Assembly: GCF_003460605.1 (NCBI RefSeq)
Contig: NZ_QTVN01000002.1
Coordinates: 62,001-126,000, forward strand
Source of the DNA: Ruminococcus sp. AF31-8BH
GTDB lineage: Bacteria > Bacillota > Clostridia > Lachnospirales > Lachnospiraceae
Direction: 5' to 3'
DNA length: 64,000 nucleotides
A program made the position numbers and the translations under genes. The notes below the pieces were generated by a model. The model worked only from the letters and a program-made list of their open reading frames with translations, was not told the origin of the DNA and did no database searches. Every line of letters begins with the position of its first letter. Positions within the stretch are counted from its first letter, which is position 1. Shown here piece by piece: positions 27,352 through 36,745 of the stretch.

Positions 27352-28748
27352 TGGCAGATGTATTAAAGAAGGTACCAGTCAGAGAGCAGGCTCCTAAGGT
27401 ACGTGCTACGAACTTTGAAGAGGTTTGCCTTGGTTATAATAAAGAAGAGGCAATGGAAGAAGCGAACCGCTGCCTTGGCTGTAAGAAAGCAAAATGTATG
27501 GAAGGATGTCCGGTTTCCATCAATATCCCGGGCTTCGTTCATGAAGTAAAAGAAGGAAACTTCGAGAAAGCATACCAGATCATCGGTGAGTCCAGTGCTC
27601 TTCCGGCTGTCTGCGGACGTGTATGTCCTCAGGAGACACAGTGTGAGGGAAGATGTATCCGCGGTATGAAGGGCGAAGCTGTTTCCATCGGTAAGCTGGA
27701 GCGTTTCGTTGCTGACTGGGCGAAAGAGAACGGCATCAAGCCAGTTCCTGCAGCACAGAAGAACGGACACAAGGTAGCTGTAATCGGTTCAGGTCCTTCC
27801 GGACTTACCTGTGCCGGAGACCTTGCAAAGATGGGCTATGATGTAACTATCTTCGAGGCTCTTCACAAAGCAGGCGGCGTTCTTGTTTACGGTATTCCGG
27901 AGTTTCGTCTTCCGAAAGACAAAGTCGTTGCTGCTGAGGTAGAGAACGTAAAATCTCTCGGTGTTAAGATCGAGACCAACGTTATCATCGGTAAATCCGT
28001 AACTATCGACGAGCTTCTTAAGGATGAGGGCTTCGAGGCTGTATTTATCGGATCCGGTGCCGGACTTCCTATGTTCATGGGAATCCCGGGTGAGCAGGCA
28101 AACGGCGTATTCTCCGCTAATGAGTATCTGACACGTAACAACCTGATGAAAGCATTCCGCGAGGATTATGATACCCCGATCGCACACGGCAAGAAAGTTG
28201 CAGTTGTAGGCGGTGGTAACGTTGCCATGGACGCTGCAAGAACTGCACTTCGTCTTGGCGCAGAGGTACATATCATCTATCGTCGTTCCGAGGCTGAGCT
28301 TCCGGCACGTAAAGAGGAAGTACATCACGCTAAGGAAGAGGGCGTACAGTTTGATCTTCTTTGCAACCCTGTTGAGATCCTTACCGATGACAAAGACTGG
28401 GTAACCGGAATCAAGTGCATCCGTATGGAGCTTGGCGAGCCGGATGCATCCGGAAGAAGACGTCCTGTTGAGATTCCTGGTTCTGAGTTTACCATCGACG
28501 TTGATACTGTGATCATGTCCCTTGGTACAAGCCCGAACCCGCTGATCTCCTCCACAACCATCGGCCTTGATGTAAACAAGAGAAAATGCATCATCGCTGA
28601 CGAAGAGTTCGGTAAGACATCCAAAGAGGGCGTATACGCTGGCGGAGATGCTGTTACAGGTGCTGCAACTGTTATCCTTGCAATGGGAGCAGGTAAAGCA
28701 GGTGCCCGAGGTATCGACGAGTACATTAAGAGCAAATATGCGAAATAA
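27351..28748 (+). CDS. nfnB: Reduced ferredoxin:NADP+ oxidoreductase, subunit B (GltD-like)
   Basis: The large subunit, 465 residues, related to the small subunit of glutamate synthase. Near the N-terminus, CLGCKKAKCMEGCP and CGRVCPQETQCEGRC bind the two [4Fe-4S] clusters. GSGPSGLTCAGDLA near residue 147 is the FAD site and GGGNVAMDAARTA near 288 the NADPH site. The C-terminal GGDAVTGAATV closes the FAD fold. It is often misannotated as glutamate synthase; the adjacency to nfnA and the absence of a GltB gene decide for NfnB. A strong terminator follows. Confidence 0.94.
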   Translation: MADVLKKVPVREQAPKVRATNFEEVCLGYNKEEAMEEANRCLGCKKAKCMEGCPVSINIPGFVHEVKEGNFEKAYQIIGESSALPAVCGRVCPQETQCEGRCIRGMKGEAVSIGKLERFVADWAKENGIKPVPAAQKNGHKVAVIGSGPSGLTCAGDLAKMGYDVTIFEALHKAGGVLVYGIPEFRLPKDKVVAAEVENVKSLGVKIETNVIIGKSVTIDELLKDEGFEAVFIGSGAGLPMFMGIPGEQANGVFSANEYLTRNNLMKAFREDYDTPIAHGKKVAVVGGGNVAMDAARTALRLGAEVHIIYRRSEAELPARKEEVHHAKEEGVQFDLLCNPVEILTDDKDWVTGIKCIRMELGEPDASGRRRPVEIPGSEFTIDVDTVIMSLGTSPNPLISSTTIGLDVNKRKCIIADEEFGKTSKEGVYAGGDAVTGAATVILAMGAGKAGARGIDEYIKSKYAK

Positions 28749-28772
28749 GTAATACTCCTTTGAGTATGTTTT

Positions 28773-28816
28773 CCCCGTCTGATTTTCCATTATGGGATTT
28801 CAGACGGGGATTTTTT
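28773..28816 (+). terminator. Rho-independent terminator after nfnAB
   Basis: CCCCGTCTG (28773-28781) pairs with CAGACGGGG (28801-28809), followed by A and six T. Confidence 0.9.
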
Positions 28817-28871
28817 ATGCGCGGAAATGCTTAGTTTCATATTTCCCCATAAACAGCTGTTCGATTAAAAG

Positions 28872-28900
28872 TTGTATCTTCTGCGGGTTTGTGATATAAT
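28872..28900 (+). promoter_or_regulatory. Sigma-A type promoter for uppP
   Basis: TTGTAT (28872-28877), a 17-base spacer and TATAAT (28895-28900), about 60 bases before the gene. Confidence 0.65.
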
Positions 28901-28960
28901 GGGAATAATTGGTGGGCTTTTGCCTGCCGGATCTTAACAATAGAAAAGGAATTGAGTGTT

Positions 28961-29836
28961 ATGTCAGTTTTACAGGCAATTTTATTGGGAATCGTGCAGG
29001 GAATCACGGAATTTCTCCCTGTCAGCAGTTTTGGACATCTGGCAGCCATAGAGAATGCCATGGGAATTACCAGGAATACGGCAGTGCTTTTTGAGGTGCT
29101 TCTTCATGTGGGAACCCTTGCGGCGATTTTTTTCGCATTTCATGAGGATATCCGCAGGATCGGCGAGGAACTTTTGGGAATGGTTATGGACGTGATCGGC
29201 AATCTGAACATCTATTTTCATAACCGCAGGACAGGAGAGCAGCTTGGGTATGCCCGTTTGGTGTCCGGTACTTACCGGAAGCTTACGGTGCTGATACTGG
29301 TATCATCTATTCCCACAGCCATGCTTGGCTACATCTGCAGAAGACTGGTGACCAAGGCGGCCATTTCCCCGCTTCTTCCGGGCATCTGCATTCTGATCAC
29401 CGGAATTTTTCTTCTTGTGACCGATCTGAGCAACATCGGCGGAATTAAGACACCGAAGGACGCAACCTACGATCATGCCATGTGGATCGGCATCTGCCAG
29501 GGAATCTCTGTATTTCCAGGACTTTCCAGATGCGGTATGACTCTCTGCGCCGGTATGATGTGCGGCTTCAGAAGGAAATTTGCGGTGAAATATTCTTATC
29601 TGATCAGTGTTCCGGCTGTAATTGGCTCCTTGATTCTGGAGCTTGGCCAGTTTACCACACCGAAGATGACGGTTTCACTTGGATTTACATATGTTCTTGG
29701 CATGGTTGCGGCAGGAGTAGTAGGCTATTTTATGATCCGCTTTCTGCTTCAGATCGTGCAGCATACGAAATTGCGCTATTTTGCATTCTATTGCTTTGTG
29801 GCTGGTGCGGTAGCGCTGATCAGTAATTTTGCCTGA
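28961..29836 (+). CDS. uppP: Undecaprenyl-diphosphatase (BacA type)
   Basis: Recycles the lipid carrier undecaprenyl pyrophosphate for wall synthesis; an integral membrane protein of 291 residues with about eight helices. Motif 1, QGITEFLPVSSFGH, is at about residues 14-27. Motif 2 reads PGLSRCGMT, where most family members have SRSG. ATG 28961 with AAAGGA upstream is preferred over a TTG nine bases earlier. It is followed after 18 bases by ftsK/spoIIIE and probably shares its transcript. Membership of the family also implies bacitracin tolerance. Confidence 0.92.
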   Translation: MSVLQAILLGIVQGITEFLPVSSFGHLAAIENAMGITRNTAVLFEVLLHVGTLAAIFFAFHEDIRRIGEELLGMVMDVIGNLNIYFHNRRTGEQLGYARLVSGTYRKLTVLILVSSIPTAMLGYICRRLVTKAAISPLLPGICILITGIFLLVTDLSNIGGIKTPKDATYDHAMWIGICQGISVFPGLSRCGMTLCAGMMCGFRRKFAVKYSYLISVPAVIGSLILELGQFTTPKMTVSLGFTYVLGMVAAGVVGYFMIRFLLQIVQHTKLRYFAFYCFVAGAVALISNFA

Positions 29837-29854
29837 TGAAGGGGGAGCTTTTAA

Positions 29855-32794
29855 ATGGCAGCGTCAAAAACGCAGAAATCTAATACGAGGAAAAAATCAA
29901 CCGCCAAAGGGAATGTCTCTGGCAAAAAGAAAACCGCCGGACGGCCTTCCACCAGGAAAAATGTAAATACCAAGCAGTCCATATCCAGCGGTTTCCAGAC
30001 AGAGATCGTGATTCTTGTGCTGATCGCAGCTTCCATTATCCTGATGGTAAGCTGCCTGGGCTTTGGAGGCAGTGTGGGTGGAAGCATCAGCAGGGCACTG
30101 ATGGGAGTGATGGGGCTGATGGCCTATGCATTTCCATTCGTTTTGTTTGGGGTGTCCGTGTTTCTGATTTCCAATAAGGGTAATGTGCTTGCCTATAAGA
30201 AGACCGCGGCAGCAGCTGTTCTGTTTCTGGTGCTCTGCGGCGTGTTCCAGCTGTTGACAGAGGGGTACGCAGAGAGCACCACTCTGGCAGAGTACTACAA
30301 GGTTAGTTCCCAGTATCACACGGGCGGAGGCGCCATTGGAGGAGCCATCTGCATTTCTACCATTTCCGCATTTGGAACGGTAGGAGCCTATGTGATCATT
30401 GTGCTTGTGATCTTAGTCTGCCTGATTTTGATCACCCAGCATTCTTTTCTGGGATTTCTCTATAAGCTTTACGATAAGCTCCTGGAGATGCTGAAGGGAA
30501 CTCATGAGCGTTACCAGGAGGGAGCACCGGAGCGGGAGTTAAGACGTCAGGTGAAGGCCCAGCAGCGCCAGATGGCAGCCCAGGAACGCCGGGAGAGAAG
30601 AATGAAGGAGCTGGAGGCTGCGCTGGCGGAAGAGGATCTGGATTTGGAAGAGGAAGAATTGGAGTCAGAAGACGGTTCGAAGAAAACTTCTTCCATCTTT
30701 GGGAAAAAGAAGCAGAAAAACAGAGACAGTTTGACAGAAGCCAGCCAGCCGGTGAGACGCCAGGCAAGAAGAGGAGCAGAGGCAGAGACCACTGGATTTC
30801 TTGTGGGAACGGATCTGTTCAGTGATATGGAGGCTTACGGGGATGGAATGGATGACCAGGTTTCCCTTCCGGAGGATACAGGACTGGATTTTGCCATTCA
30901 CAGATCAGAGACTGTGGATACGGAAGAAGTTTTGCCAGAGACTGTGATGGAAGAGAAGCAGCAGTTGGCGCATTTTGGAGAAGAAATGCAGCCTCAGGCA
31001 GTGAATCCAGTGCAGGATGCAGAAGATGAGGACAGCTACGCTGGCGTAGATTTCAAGGAAGCCATGGCAACTGCCAGAACCATGCAGGCAACAAGTGCCG
31101 GCGGTTCCGGCACGGGAGCTGATGTTTCAGGTTCTCATGGCTCTGGAGGGGCTGCCAGTACTTCTGGTTCGTCTGGCACAGCTGATGGTTCTCATGGTGT
31201 CGCCTCTGCAGGAGAGGAGAGAGCATCCCGCCAGCCTGCCAAGAATCCCAAATCCTCCAGGCAGGAGATTGAGAGCGGAATCGTCAATATCCAGCACGAG
31301 ATCAGCACCCAGGAAGCAGCCGTGAAGCGGGAATATCAGTACCCGTCTGTGAATCTTCTGAAGAGGGGCAACGGCAAATCCCAGGGAGATTCCGATGCTC
31401 ACTTAAGGAAGACAGCGCAGAAACTTCAGGAGATTTTATACAATTTCGGCGTTAATGCCAAGGTAACCAATGTAAGCTGCGGACCTACCGTCACCCGTTA
31501 TGAGCTTCAGCCGGAAATGGGCGTGAAGGTCAGCAAGATCGTAGGCCTTGCTGATGATATCAAGCTGAATCTTGCAGCGCCGGACATTCGTATTGAGGCA
31601 CCGATCCCCGGCAAGGCGGCCGTTGGAATCGAGGTTCCCAATAAGGAGCACAGTGCCGTGATGCTCCGCGATCTGATCCAGTCACCGGAGTTCCAGAATG
31701 CCAAATCCAAGCTTGCTTTTGCAGCTGGCAAGGACATTGAGGGCAAGACTGTGGTTGCGGATATCGCGAAAATGCCTCACCTTCTGATCGCTGGTTCCAC
31801 TGGTTCCGGTAAATCCGTATGTATCAATACGCTGATCATCAGTATTTTATATAAAGCCAAACCGGATGAGGTGAAGCTGATCATGATCGACCCCAAGGTG
31901 GTGGAGCTTAGTGTCTACAATGGAATTCCCCATCTGTTTATTCCGGTTGTCACAGACCCGAAGAAGGCAGCTGGTGCTCTGAACTGGGCGGTAAATGAGA
32001 TGAGCAACCGTTACAATACCTTTGCAGAGTATGGCGTGCGTAATCTGGAGGAGTTCAACCGCAAGCTGGACAAGATGACCTTCCCGGAAGGTGAGCAGCG
32101 CCCGGAGAAAATGTGTCAGATCGTCATTATCGTAGACGAGCTTGCCGACCTGATGATGGTGGCACCTGGAGATGTGGAGGATGCCATCTGCCGTCTGGCA
32201 CAGCTGGCCCGTGCAGCAGGCATTCATCTGGTTATCGCAACCCAGAGACCCTCTGTCAATGTCATCACAGGTCTGATTAAGGCGAACATGCCGTCCCGTA
32301 TTGCATTTGCGGTTACTTCCGGCGTGGACTCCAGAACTATTCTGGATATGAACGGTGCGGAGAAGCTGCTTGGTAAAGGAGATATGCTGTTTTATCCGCA
32401 GGGCTATCAGAAGCCTGCCAGACTGCAGGGAGCTTTTGTCTCGGATGATGAAGTCAGTGATATTGTGAACTTCTTAGCAGACAAGAACCCAAGGACTGAC
32501 TATGACAGCAAGATCGAGCAGCAGATGAACAATGCGGTTCTCACAGCAGGAGGAAGCTCCGGCGGGGAGGAACGTGACGTTTATTTCGAGCAGGCCGGCA
32601 AATTCATTATCGAGAAGGAGAAAGCGTCCATCGGAATGCTGCAGAGAATGTACAAGATCGGCTTCAACCGTGCCGCAAGGATCATGGACCAGCTCTGCGA
32701 CGCCGGAGTCGTAGGCCCCGAAGAAGGCACCAAGCCCCGTAAAGTCCTGATGTCCATGGAAGAATTCCAGACCTATGTGGAAGAACATTTGTAA
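29855..32794 (+). CDS. ftsK: DNA translocase FtsK/SpoIIIE
   Basis: Pumps chromosomal DNA through the division or sporulation septum. The 979-residue protein has a basic N-terminus (1-45), about four membrane helices (50-195) and a long charged and Gly/Ser-rich linker (about 210-480, with GSGTGADVSGSHGSGG). The motor follows: GSTGSGKSV near residue 650, VIIVDELADLMM near 755 and the RPSVNVITG segment. A C-terminal gamma winged helix (about 910-975, SIGMLQRMYKIGFNRAARIMD) reads orienting sequences. Without the rest of the genome it cannot be said whether this is the vegetative or the sporulation copy. Confidence 0.95.
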   Translation: MAASKTQKSNTRKKSTAKGNVSGKKKTAGRPSTRKNVNTKQSISSGFQTEIVILVLIAASIILMVSCLGFGGSVGGSISRALMGVMGLMAYAFPFVLFGVSVFLISNKGNVLAYKKTAAAAVLFLVLCGVFQLLTEGYAESTTLAEYYKVSSQYHTGGGAIGGAICISTISAFGTVGAYVIIVLVILVCLILITQHSFLGFLYKLYDKLLEMLKGTHERYQEGAPERELRRQVKAQQRQMAAQERRERRMKELEAALAEEDLDLEEEELESEDGSKKTSSIFGKKKQKNRDSLTEASQPVRRQARRGAEAETTGFLVGTDLFSDMEAYGDGMDDQVSLPEDTGLDFAIHRSETVDTEEVLPETVMEEKQQLAHFGEEMQPQAVNPVQDAEDEDSYAGVDFKEAMATARTMQATSAGGSGTGADVSGSHGSGGAASTSGSSGTADGSHGVASAGEERASRQPAKNPKSSRQEIESGIVNIQHEISTQEAAVKREYQYPSVNLLKRGNGKSQGDSDAHLRKTAQKLQEILYNFGVNAKVTNVSCGPTVTRYELQPEMGVKVSKIVGLADDIKLNLAAPDIRIEAPIPGKAAVGIEVPNKEHSAVMLRDLIQSPEFQNAKSKLAFAAGKDIEGKTVVADIAKMPHLLIAGSTGSGKSVCINTLIISILYKAKPDEVKLIMIDPKVVELSVYNGIPHLFIPVVTDPKKAAGALNWAVNEMSNRYNTFAEYGVRNLEEFNRKLDKMTFPEGEQRPEKMCQIVIIVDELADLMMVAPGDVEDAICRLAQLARAAGIHLVIATQRPSVNVITGLIKANMPSRIAFAVTSGVDSRTILDMNGAEKLLGKGDMLFYPQGYQKPARLQGAFVSDDEVSDIVNFLADKNPRTDYDSKIEQQMNNAVLTAGGSSGGEERDVYFEQAGKFIIEKEKASIGMLQRMYKIGFNRAARIMDQLCDAGVVGPEEGTKPRKVLMSMEEFQTYVEEHL

Positions 32795-32834
32795 TGGAAA
32801 CGGGTAAAATCTAATAGTAAAGGAGAAGAGAAAC

Positions 32835-33137
32835 ATGGTAAAACATATGGTAATGTGGTCATTTAAAGAGGAGATTCCGGAGGAGAAGAAGCCGGAATTA
32901 AAAGCACAGATCAAAGAGCACTTAGAAGGTCTTGTAGGCGTAGTTCCAGGCCTGATCAGCGCAAAGGTAGTCACCGATCCCCTGACATCCAGCTCCCGTG
33001 ACCTGTGCCTGATCACAGAGCTTGAGAGCGCCGAGGCACTTGCTGCCTACGCTGTAAACCCAAATCACGTAAAAGTTGCCGACACCTACGTAAGACCAAA
33101 CACCTGCGACCGCGTGGCAATGGATTTTGAAATGTAA
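32835..33137 (+). CDS. Dabb-family (stress-responsive A/B barrel) protein
   Basis: A 100-residue protein of the dimeric alpha-beta barrel (Dabb) family. It shows the N-terminal VKHMVMWSFKEE strand, the VPGLISAKV middle and the NPNHVKVADTYVRP end. AAAGGAG lies before ATG 32835. The family has stress-linked or small-molecule roles that are poorly defined; no function can be assigned. It lies between ftsK and rlmH. Confidence 0.85.
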   Translation: MVKHMVMWSFKEEIPEEKKPELKAQIKEHLEGLVGVVPGLISAKVVTDPLTSSSRDLCLITELESAEALAAYAVNPNHVKVADTYVRPNTCDRVAMDFEM

Positions 33138-33143
33138 TCTGCT

Positions 33144-33623
33144 ATGGAAATTCGTATTCTCACAGTTGGAAAAATAAAAGAAAAATACTTAAATGACGGG
33201 ATCGCCGAGTACGCCAAGCGCCTTAGCCGCTACTGCAAGCTGAACTTCATCCAGGTGCCGGACGAGAAAACCCCGGACAAGGCCTCCGATGCCCTGAACC
33301 GTCAGATCAAGGAGACAGAAGGCAACCGTCTTCTTTCCCACATCCGGGAGCAGGACTATGTGATCGCCCTTGCCATAGACGGCAAAATGCTGGATTCCGT
33401 AGAACTTTCCGACCTGATCGCCAGATTAGGGGTACAGGGAAAAAGCAGCATCGTCTTTGTGATCGGCGGCTCCCTGGGCCTTTCCGATGCAGTGTTAAAG
33501 CGCGCCGACTACAAGCTTAGCTTCTCCAGAATGACCTTCCCCCATCAGCTGATGCAGATGATCCTCCTGGAGCAGATCTACCGCGGCTACCGCATCATGA
33601 ACCACGAACCCTACCACAAATAA
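33144..33623 (+). CDS. rlmH: 23S rRNA (pseudouridine1915-N3)-methyltransferase
   Basis: A SPOUT-fold methyltransferase that modifies helix 69 of 23S rRNA. The 159-residue protein has the usual length. MEIRILTVGKIKEKYL is at the N-terminus, the trefoil-knot SAM site FVIGGSLGLSDAVL near residue 105, and the family end YRIMNHEPYHK. There is no clear ribosome site, and it starts only six bases after the previous stop, so coupling is likely. Confidence 0.96.
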   Translation: MEIRILTVGKIKEKYLNDGIAEYAKRLSRYCKLNFIQVPDEKTPDKASDALNRQIKETEGNRLLSHIREQDYVIALAIDGKMLDSVELSDLIARLGVQGKSSIVFVIGGSLGLSDAVLKRADYKLSFSRMTFPHQLMQMILLEQIYRGYRIMNHEPYHK

Positions 33624-33624
33624 T

Positions 33625-33700
33625 TTAGAGTGTGTCTCCAAAATCTTTCCGCAAATTGTAACGTACATCTTGCAGAAGGCCTTTTGCAAACATGCTCTGG
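33625..33700 (+). repeat. Shortened copy C of the ~165-bp interspersed repeat
   Basis: It begins TTTAGAGTGTGTCTCC and ends with the block ATTGTAACGTACATCTTGC through GCAAACATGCTCT, matching both ends of the full copy at 43723-43886 with about 90 central bases missing. The ends remain inverted repeats (AGAGTGTGT / catgctct). Confidence 0.6.
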
Positions 33701-33703
33701 AAA

Positions 33704-33755
33704 CAAGAAAGGGCTTTTTATAACTTGAATGAGTTATAAAAGCCCTTTCTTTTCT
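33704..33755. terminator. Long palindromic terminator between rlmH and the aminotransferase
   Basis: AGAAAGGGCTTTTTATAACT (about 33706-33725) pairs with the following AGTTATAAAAGCCCTTTCT, ending in TTTTCTTG. The stem is nearly perfect over 19-20 bp. It serves rlmH; the minus-strand aminotransferase gene, which ends at 33912, reads towards it as well. Confidence 0.8.
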
Positions 33756-33911
33756 TGAGTTATTTTGGATTTTGGTACTTATGTTTGAATGCACAAACCA
33801 AATATGAGTCAGAAAATTTTATGCCTTGTGGATTGTGAGCCTGGTTTCGAGGTTCAAATCTGTAATGGAAAACTCCCTTCCTGCTGGCTGTTTTTGGCGG
33901 TTTTTTATGCA

Positions 33912-35069
33912 TTAAATTCCGCTTGTACGGATTGCCTCAACCGCCTCTTTGATTTTCTCAGGCGGAAGTACCAGTGCGAAGCGCACATATCCTTCCCCGT
34001 GAGGTCCGAAGCTTGCGCCTGGGGTGACGATGACGCCGGCTTTTTCCATCAGTTCCATGCAGAATGCCATGCTGTCTGTGCGGCCGCCTGGGATGCGGGC
34101 CCATACGAACATGGTTCCCTTGCCGTTTGGTTTTTCCCAGCCGATGGAGGCAAGTCCGTCACAAAGGGCATCGCGGCGTGCCTGGTACTGGATGCACTGT
34201 TCCTTCACGCTGTCAAGAGGTCCTTCCAGTGCGGCAATGGCAGCTTTCTGGATGGGCAGGAACATACCGAAATCAATCTGGCTGCGCAGCTTCTTAAGGG
34301 CAGCGATCACTTCCGGCTGTCCGATGAGAAAGCTGATTCTGGCACCGGTTACGTTGAAAGATTTGGAAAGGCTGAAAAATTCAACACCCACTTCCTTGGC
34401 TCCAGGAGTGGCAAGGAAGCTTCCGCCTTTTACGCCGTCGAAAATAATGTCGCTGTATGCGTTGTCATGGATGATCAGAATGTCATATTTTTTTGCAAAT
34501 GCAATAACTTCTTCATAAAGTCCGGGAGTAGCAATGCTTCCTACCGGATTCGCCGGAAGGGAAACTACCATGTAGCGTGCTTTTTTTGCTACGTCCTCCG
34601 GGATATCTTTTACATAAGGCAGGAAATCATGCTCTGCAACCAGCGGATAGTAGTAAGGCACTGCGCCGCCCAGCTTGCTTCCCGCTGCAAAAACCGGATA
34701 GCAGGGATCCGGAAGAAGCACCACATCTCCCTCATCACACAGGGTCATGCCCAGATGTCCCATACCTTCCTGGCTTCCGTAAACAGACATTACCATATCC
34801 GGTGTAATGTCCACCTGGAAACGCTTCTTGTAATAAGCACAGACCGCGTCCAGAAGTTCTGGCAGGTCACGGAGGCTGTAACGCCAGTTCTGGTCGTCCG
34901 CAGCTGCGTCCATAAGTGCTTTCTTAATGTGGTCCGGTGTGTGAAAATCCGGGGTTCCCACGCTCATGTTGTATATTTTCTTTCCCTGTTTCTCAAGCTC
35001 AAGCCGCCTCTCATTCAGCGCAGCGAAAATTTCATCTCCAAATAAATCCATTCGCTTGGAAAATTTCAT
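33912..35069 (-). CDS. PLP-dependent class I/II aminotransferase
   Basis: A fold-type I aminotransferase of 385 residues. SVGTPDFHTP near residue 37 is the substrate-binding loop, NPVG near 173, IIHDNAYSDI near 198 (cofactor-binding Asp) and SLSKSFNVTGARISF near 232 carries the Schiff-base Lys. It resembles the DapL/alanine-aminotransferase-like group, but the true amino donor cannot be told. AGAAAG is a plausible ribosome site. It is convergent with rlmH and stands alone. An LL-diaminopimelate or aromatic substrate are alternatives. Confidence 0.88.
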   Translation of the reverse strand: MKFSKRMDLFGDEIFAALNERRLELEKQGKKIYNMSVGTPDFHTPDHIKKALMDAAADDQNWRYSLRDLPELLDAVCAYYKKRFQVDITPDMVMSVYGSQEGMGHLGMTLCDEGDVVLLPDPCYPVFAAGSKLGGAVPYYYPLVAEHDFLPYVKDIPEDVAKKARYMVVSLPANPVGSIATPGLYEEVIAFAKKYDILIIHDNAYSDIIFDGVKGGSFLATPGAKEVGVEFFSLSKSFNVTGARISFLIGQPEVIAALKKLRSQIDFGMFLPIQKAAIAALEGPLDSVKEQCIQYQARRDALCDGLASIGWEKPNGKGTMFVWARIPGGRTDSMAFCMELMEKAGVIVTPGASFGPHGEGYVRFALVLPPEKIKEAVEAIRTSGI

Positions 35070-35429
35070 CTTTTTGTATGCCTTCTTTCTGTCAAAATAA
35101 CCTTCCCTTCCAATTACAGGAAAAGGTTCTTTTGCATTTTAGCACGGCAAAGTATAGGTGGCAAGAGAAATTTGCCAGGAAACTGTATTTTCTGGGAAAG
35201 ACATATGTATTTGTGAAAAATATAGTACTTTAAGGTCTGTGATGGAATAGATGATGCTTATCTGGTTATATTTGAGATATACCATACTTTTTTATACTTT
35301 TACACGGAAATGTGTTGACGAAGACGGTGGTTAATGGAATAATATGTGATAGAGCAATTTAGAGCGTGTTAAAAAGCTCTGGGGGAATTATTTTTTGCCC
35401 CTAACATCATTATGCTTGGAGGTGCTGAA
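35070..35429. other. Intergenic region with a repeat end and a hairpin
   Basis: About 360 bases. It holds the aminotransferase promoter region (minus strand) and AT-rich sequence. TTGACG (about 35315) with TAATAT 19 bases downstream is a possible weak promoter. TTTAGAGCGTGTT (about 35359) matches the end of the interspersed repeat, followed by GGGGGAATTATTTTTTGCCCC, a small hairpin just before the next gene's ribosome site. Confidence 0.45.
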
Positions 35430-36623
35430 ATGTTTAAAGTAAATCCATACAGACCTGGTGCAGGATTGATGCCTGTTTATCTGGCTGGCCGTGACGAAGA
35501 TATAAAAAATATTGAGAATTTATTTGATGGGCTGATGCTGAATATTCCCACACAATCCGTGATTTTCAGCGGACTTCGCGGTGTGGGGAAAACTGTTCTG
35601 ATCAACAGGCTTCAGACCGTTGCGGAAGAAAAAGGGATTTTCTGCAGACATATAGAGGTAGAAGAGCGGAATGACTTTATTTCTCAGATTGCAAGCTGTT
35701 CCCAGGCCTTTTTAAGGAAAATAAGTACAGTTGAGAAATTTAAACATTTGATCCAGAAACCGTTGGATGCTATTAAAGCTCTGGTGGTGTCTTTCGACCC
35801 TGGTGAAAATACCTTTTCCCTTTCTGTGCAGGAAAGAGAACTGTATACAACCGTTAATCTGACCCAGAGCCTGACGGACGTTTTTTGTACCATCGGGGAA
35901 GCCGCCGGCAAAGCGGAAACACCCATCTGTTTTTTCATAGATGAAATTCAGTATATGAAATCCAATGAGCTTGGCGCACTGATTGCGGCGCTTCACCGGG
36001 CCAATCAGCTGGGCTATCCGGTAATGATCGTGGGAGCAGGACTTCCGAAGATCTATTCCATGCTTTCCGAGGAGAAATCCTATTCGGAGAGATTATTTGT
36101 TTACAAAGAAATTGGCTCATTGGAAGAAACACAGGCGAGAGAGGCAATTGAGAAGCCGGCGGAGAAGATGCATGTTCGTTATACAGATGACGCAGTAACA
36201 AAGATTATCAGGCTTACCAAAGGGTATCCGTTTTTTATCCAGCAGCTATGCCAGATCGTTTACCAAAATACCAGCACAGACGTAATTGACGGAAAATGCG
36301 TGGAAAAAAATGTAGAGGAGTTTTTGAAAACGCTGGATAATGGTTTTTTTAAAGTCAGGTATGAGCGGTGCTCTGAGGCTGATAAGAAATTTATTTTTGC
36401 AATGACAGCCTGTGGGGAACTTCCCTGTACGATTTCCAGTGTGGCAAAAATAATGAACAAGACGGTAAACTCTATTTCTACCTCAAGGGCCCAGTTGATC
36501 AGCAAAGGAATTATTTATTCCGTGCGGTATAAGGAACTGGATTTCACAGTTCCGGAATTTGATGCATACGTGCGAAGACTGGAAGAATACCGGGAATGGA
36601 AAAAGGAGAACAAAATCCGCTGA
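35430..36623 (+). CDS. Orphan AAA ATPase (ORC/CDC6-like, archaeal-ATPase type)
   Basis: A 397-residue P-loop ATPase with Walker A GLRGVGKT near residue 47 and Walker B ICFFIDEIQYM near 165. A lid region and a winged-helix-like C-terminus (about 305-380; TISSVAKIMNKTVNSIS) follow. ATG 35430 has GGAGG at 35418-35422. Proteins of this type occur singly in many Firmicutes and are relatives of mobile-element or toxin-linked ATPases, but no partner gene is adjacent. The function is unknown. The upstream repeat end hints at past insertion. Confidence 0.75.
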   Translation: MFKVNPYRPGAGLMPVYLAGRDEDIKNIENLFDGLMLNIPTQSVIFSGLRGVGKTVLINRLQTVAEEKGIFCRHIEVEERNDFISQIASCSQAFLRKISTVEKFKHLIQKPLDAIKALVVSFDPGENTFSLSVQERELYTTVNLTQSLTDVFCTIGEAAGKAETPICFFIDEIQYMKSNELGALIAALHRANQLGYPVMIVGAGLPKIYSMLSEEKSYSERLFVYKEIGSLEETQAREAIEKPAEKMHVRYTDDAVTKIIRLTKGYPFFIQQLCQIVYQNTSTDVIDGKCVEKNVEEFLKTLDNGFFKVRYERCSEADKKFIFAMTACGELPCTISSVAKIMNKTVNSISTSRAQLISKGIIYSVRYKELDFTVPEFDAYVRRLEEYREWKKENKIR

Positions 36624-36640
36624 TATTGAGGAATCAGCCA

Positions 36641-36669
36641 TTGTCTAAAAAGATAGAAACGTGTATAAT
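36641..36669 (+). promoter_or_regulatory. Sigma-A type promoter for dus
   Basis: TTGTCT (36641-36646), a 17-base spacer and TATAAT (36664-36669), 77 bases before the start codon. Confidence 0.65.
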
Positions 36670-36745
36670 TGGTTTTATGAAAATTTCGTTCCCAGTGGCT
36701 TTTGTGCCCTACAAATTTCAGAAATTAATACATGCGAGGACTTAA

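Noticed and set aside
27789-28790. 333-codon minus-strand frame opposite nfnB
   Set aside because: Shadow of the cluster-binding and FAD motifs of nfnB; no family features.
28810-28835. T-run followed by ATG after the nfnAB terminator, as a third buried ribosome site
   Set aside because: The frame is only five codons (stop at once) and the real next gene has its own promoter and ribosome site further on.
33820-33880. tRNA-like GGTTCAAATC sequence near 33850
   Set aside because: No matching acceptor or anticodon stems could be formed around it.
33789-35045. 418-codon plus-strand frame opposite the aminotransferase
   Set aside because: The minus-strand aminotransferase has all its motifs; the plus frame has none.
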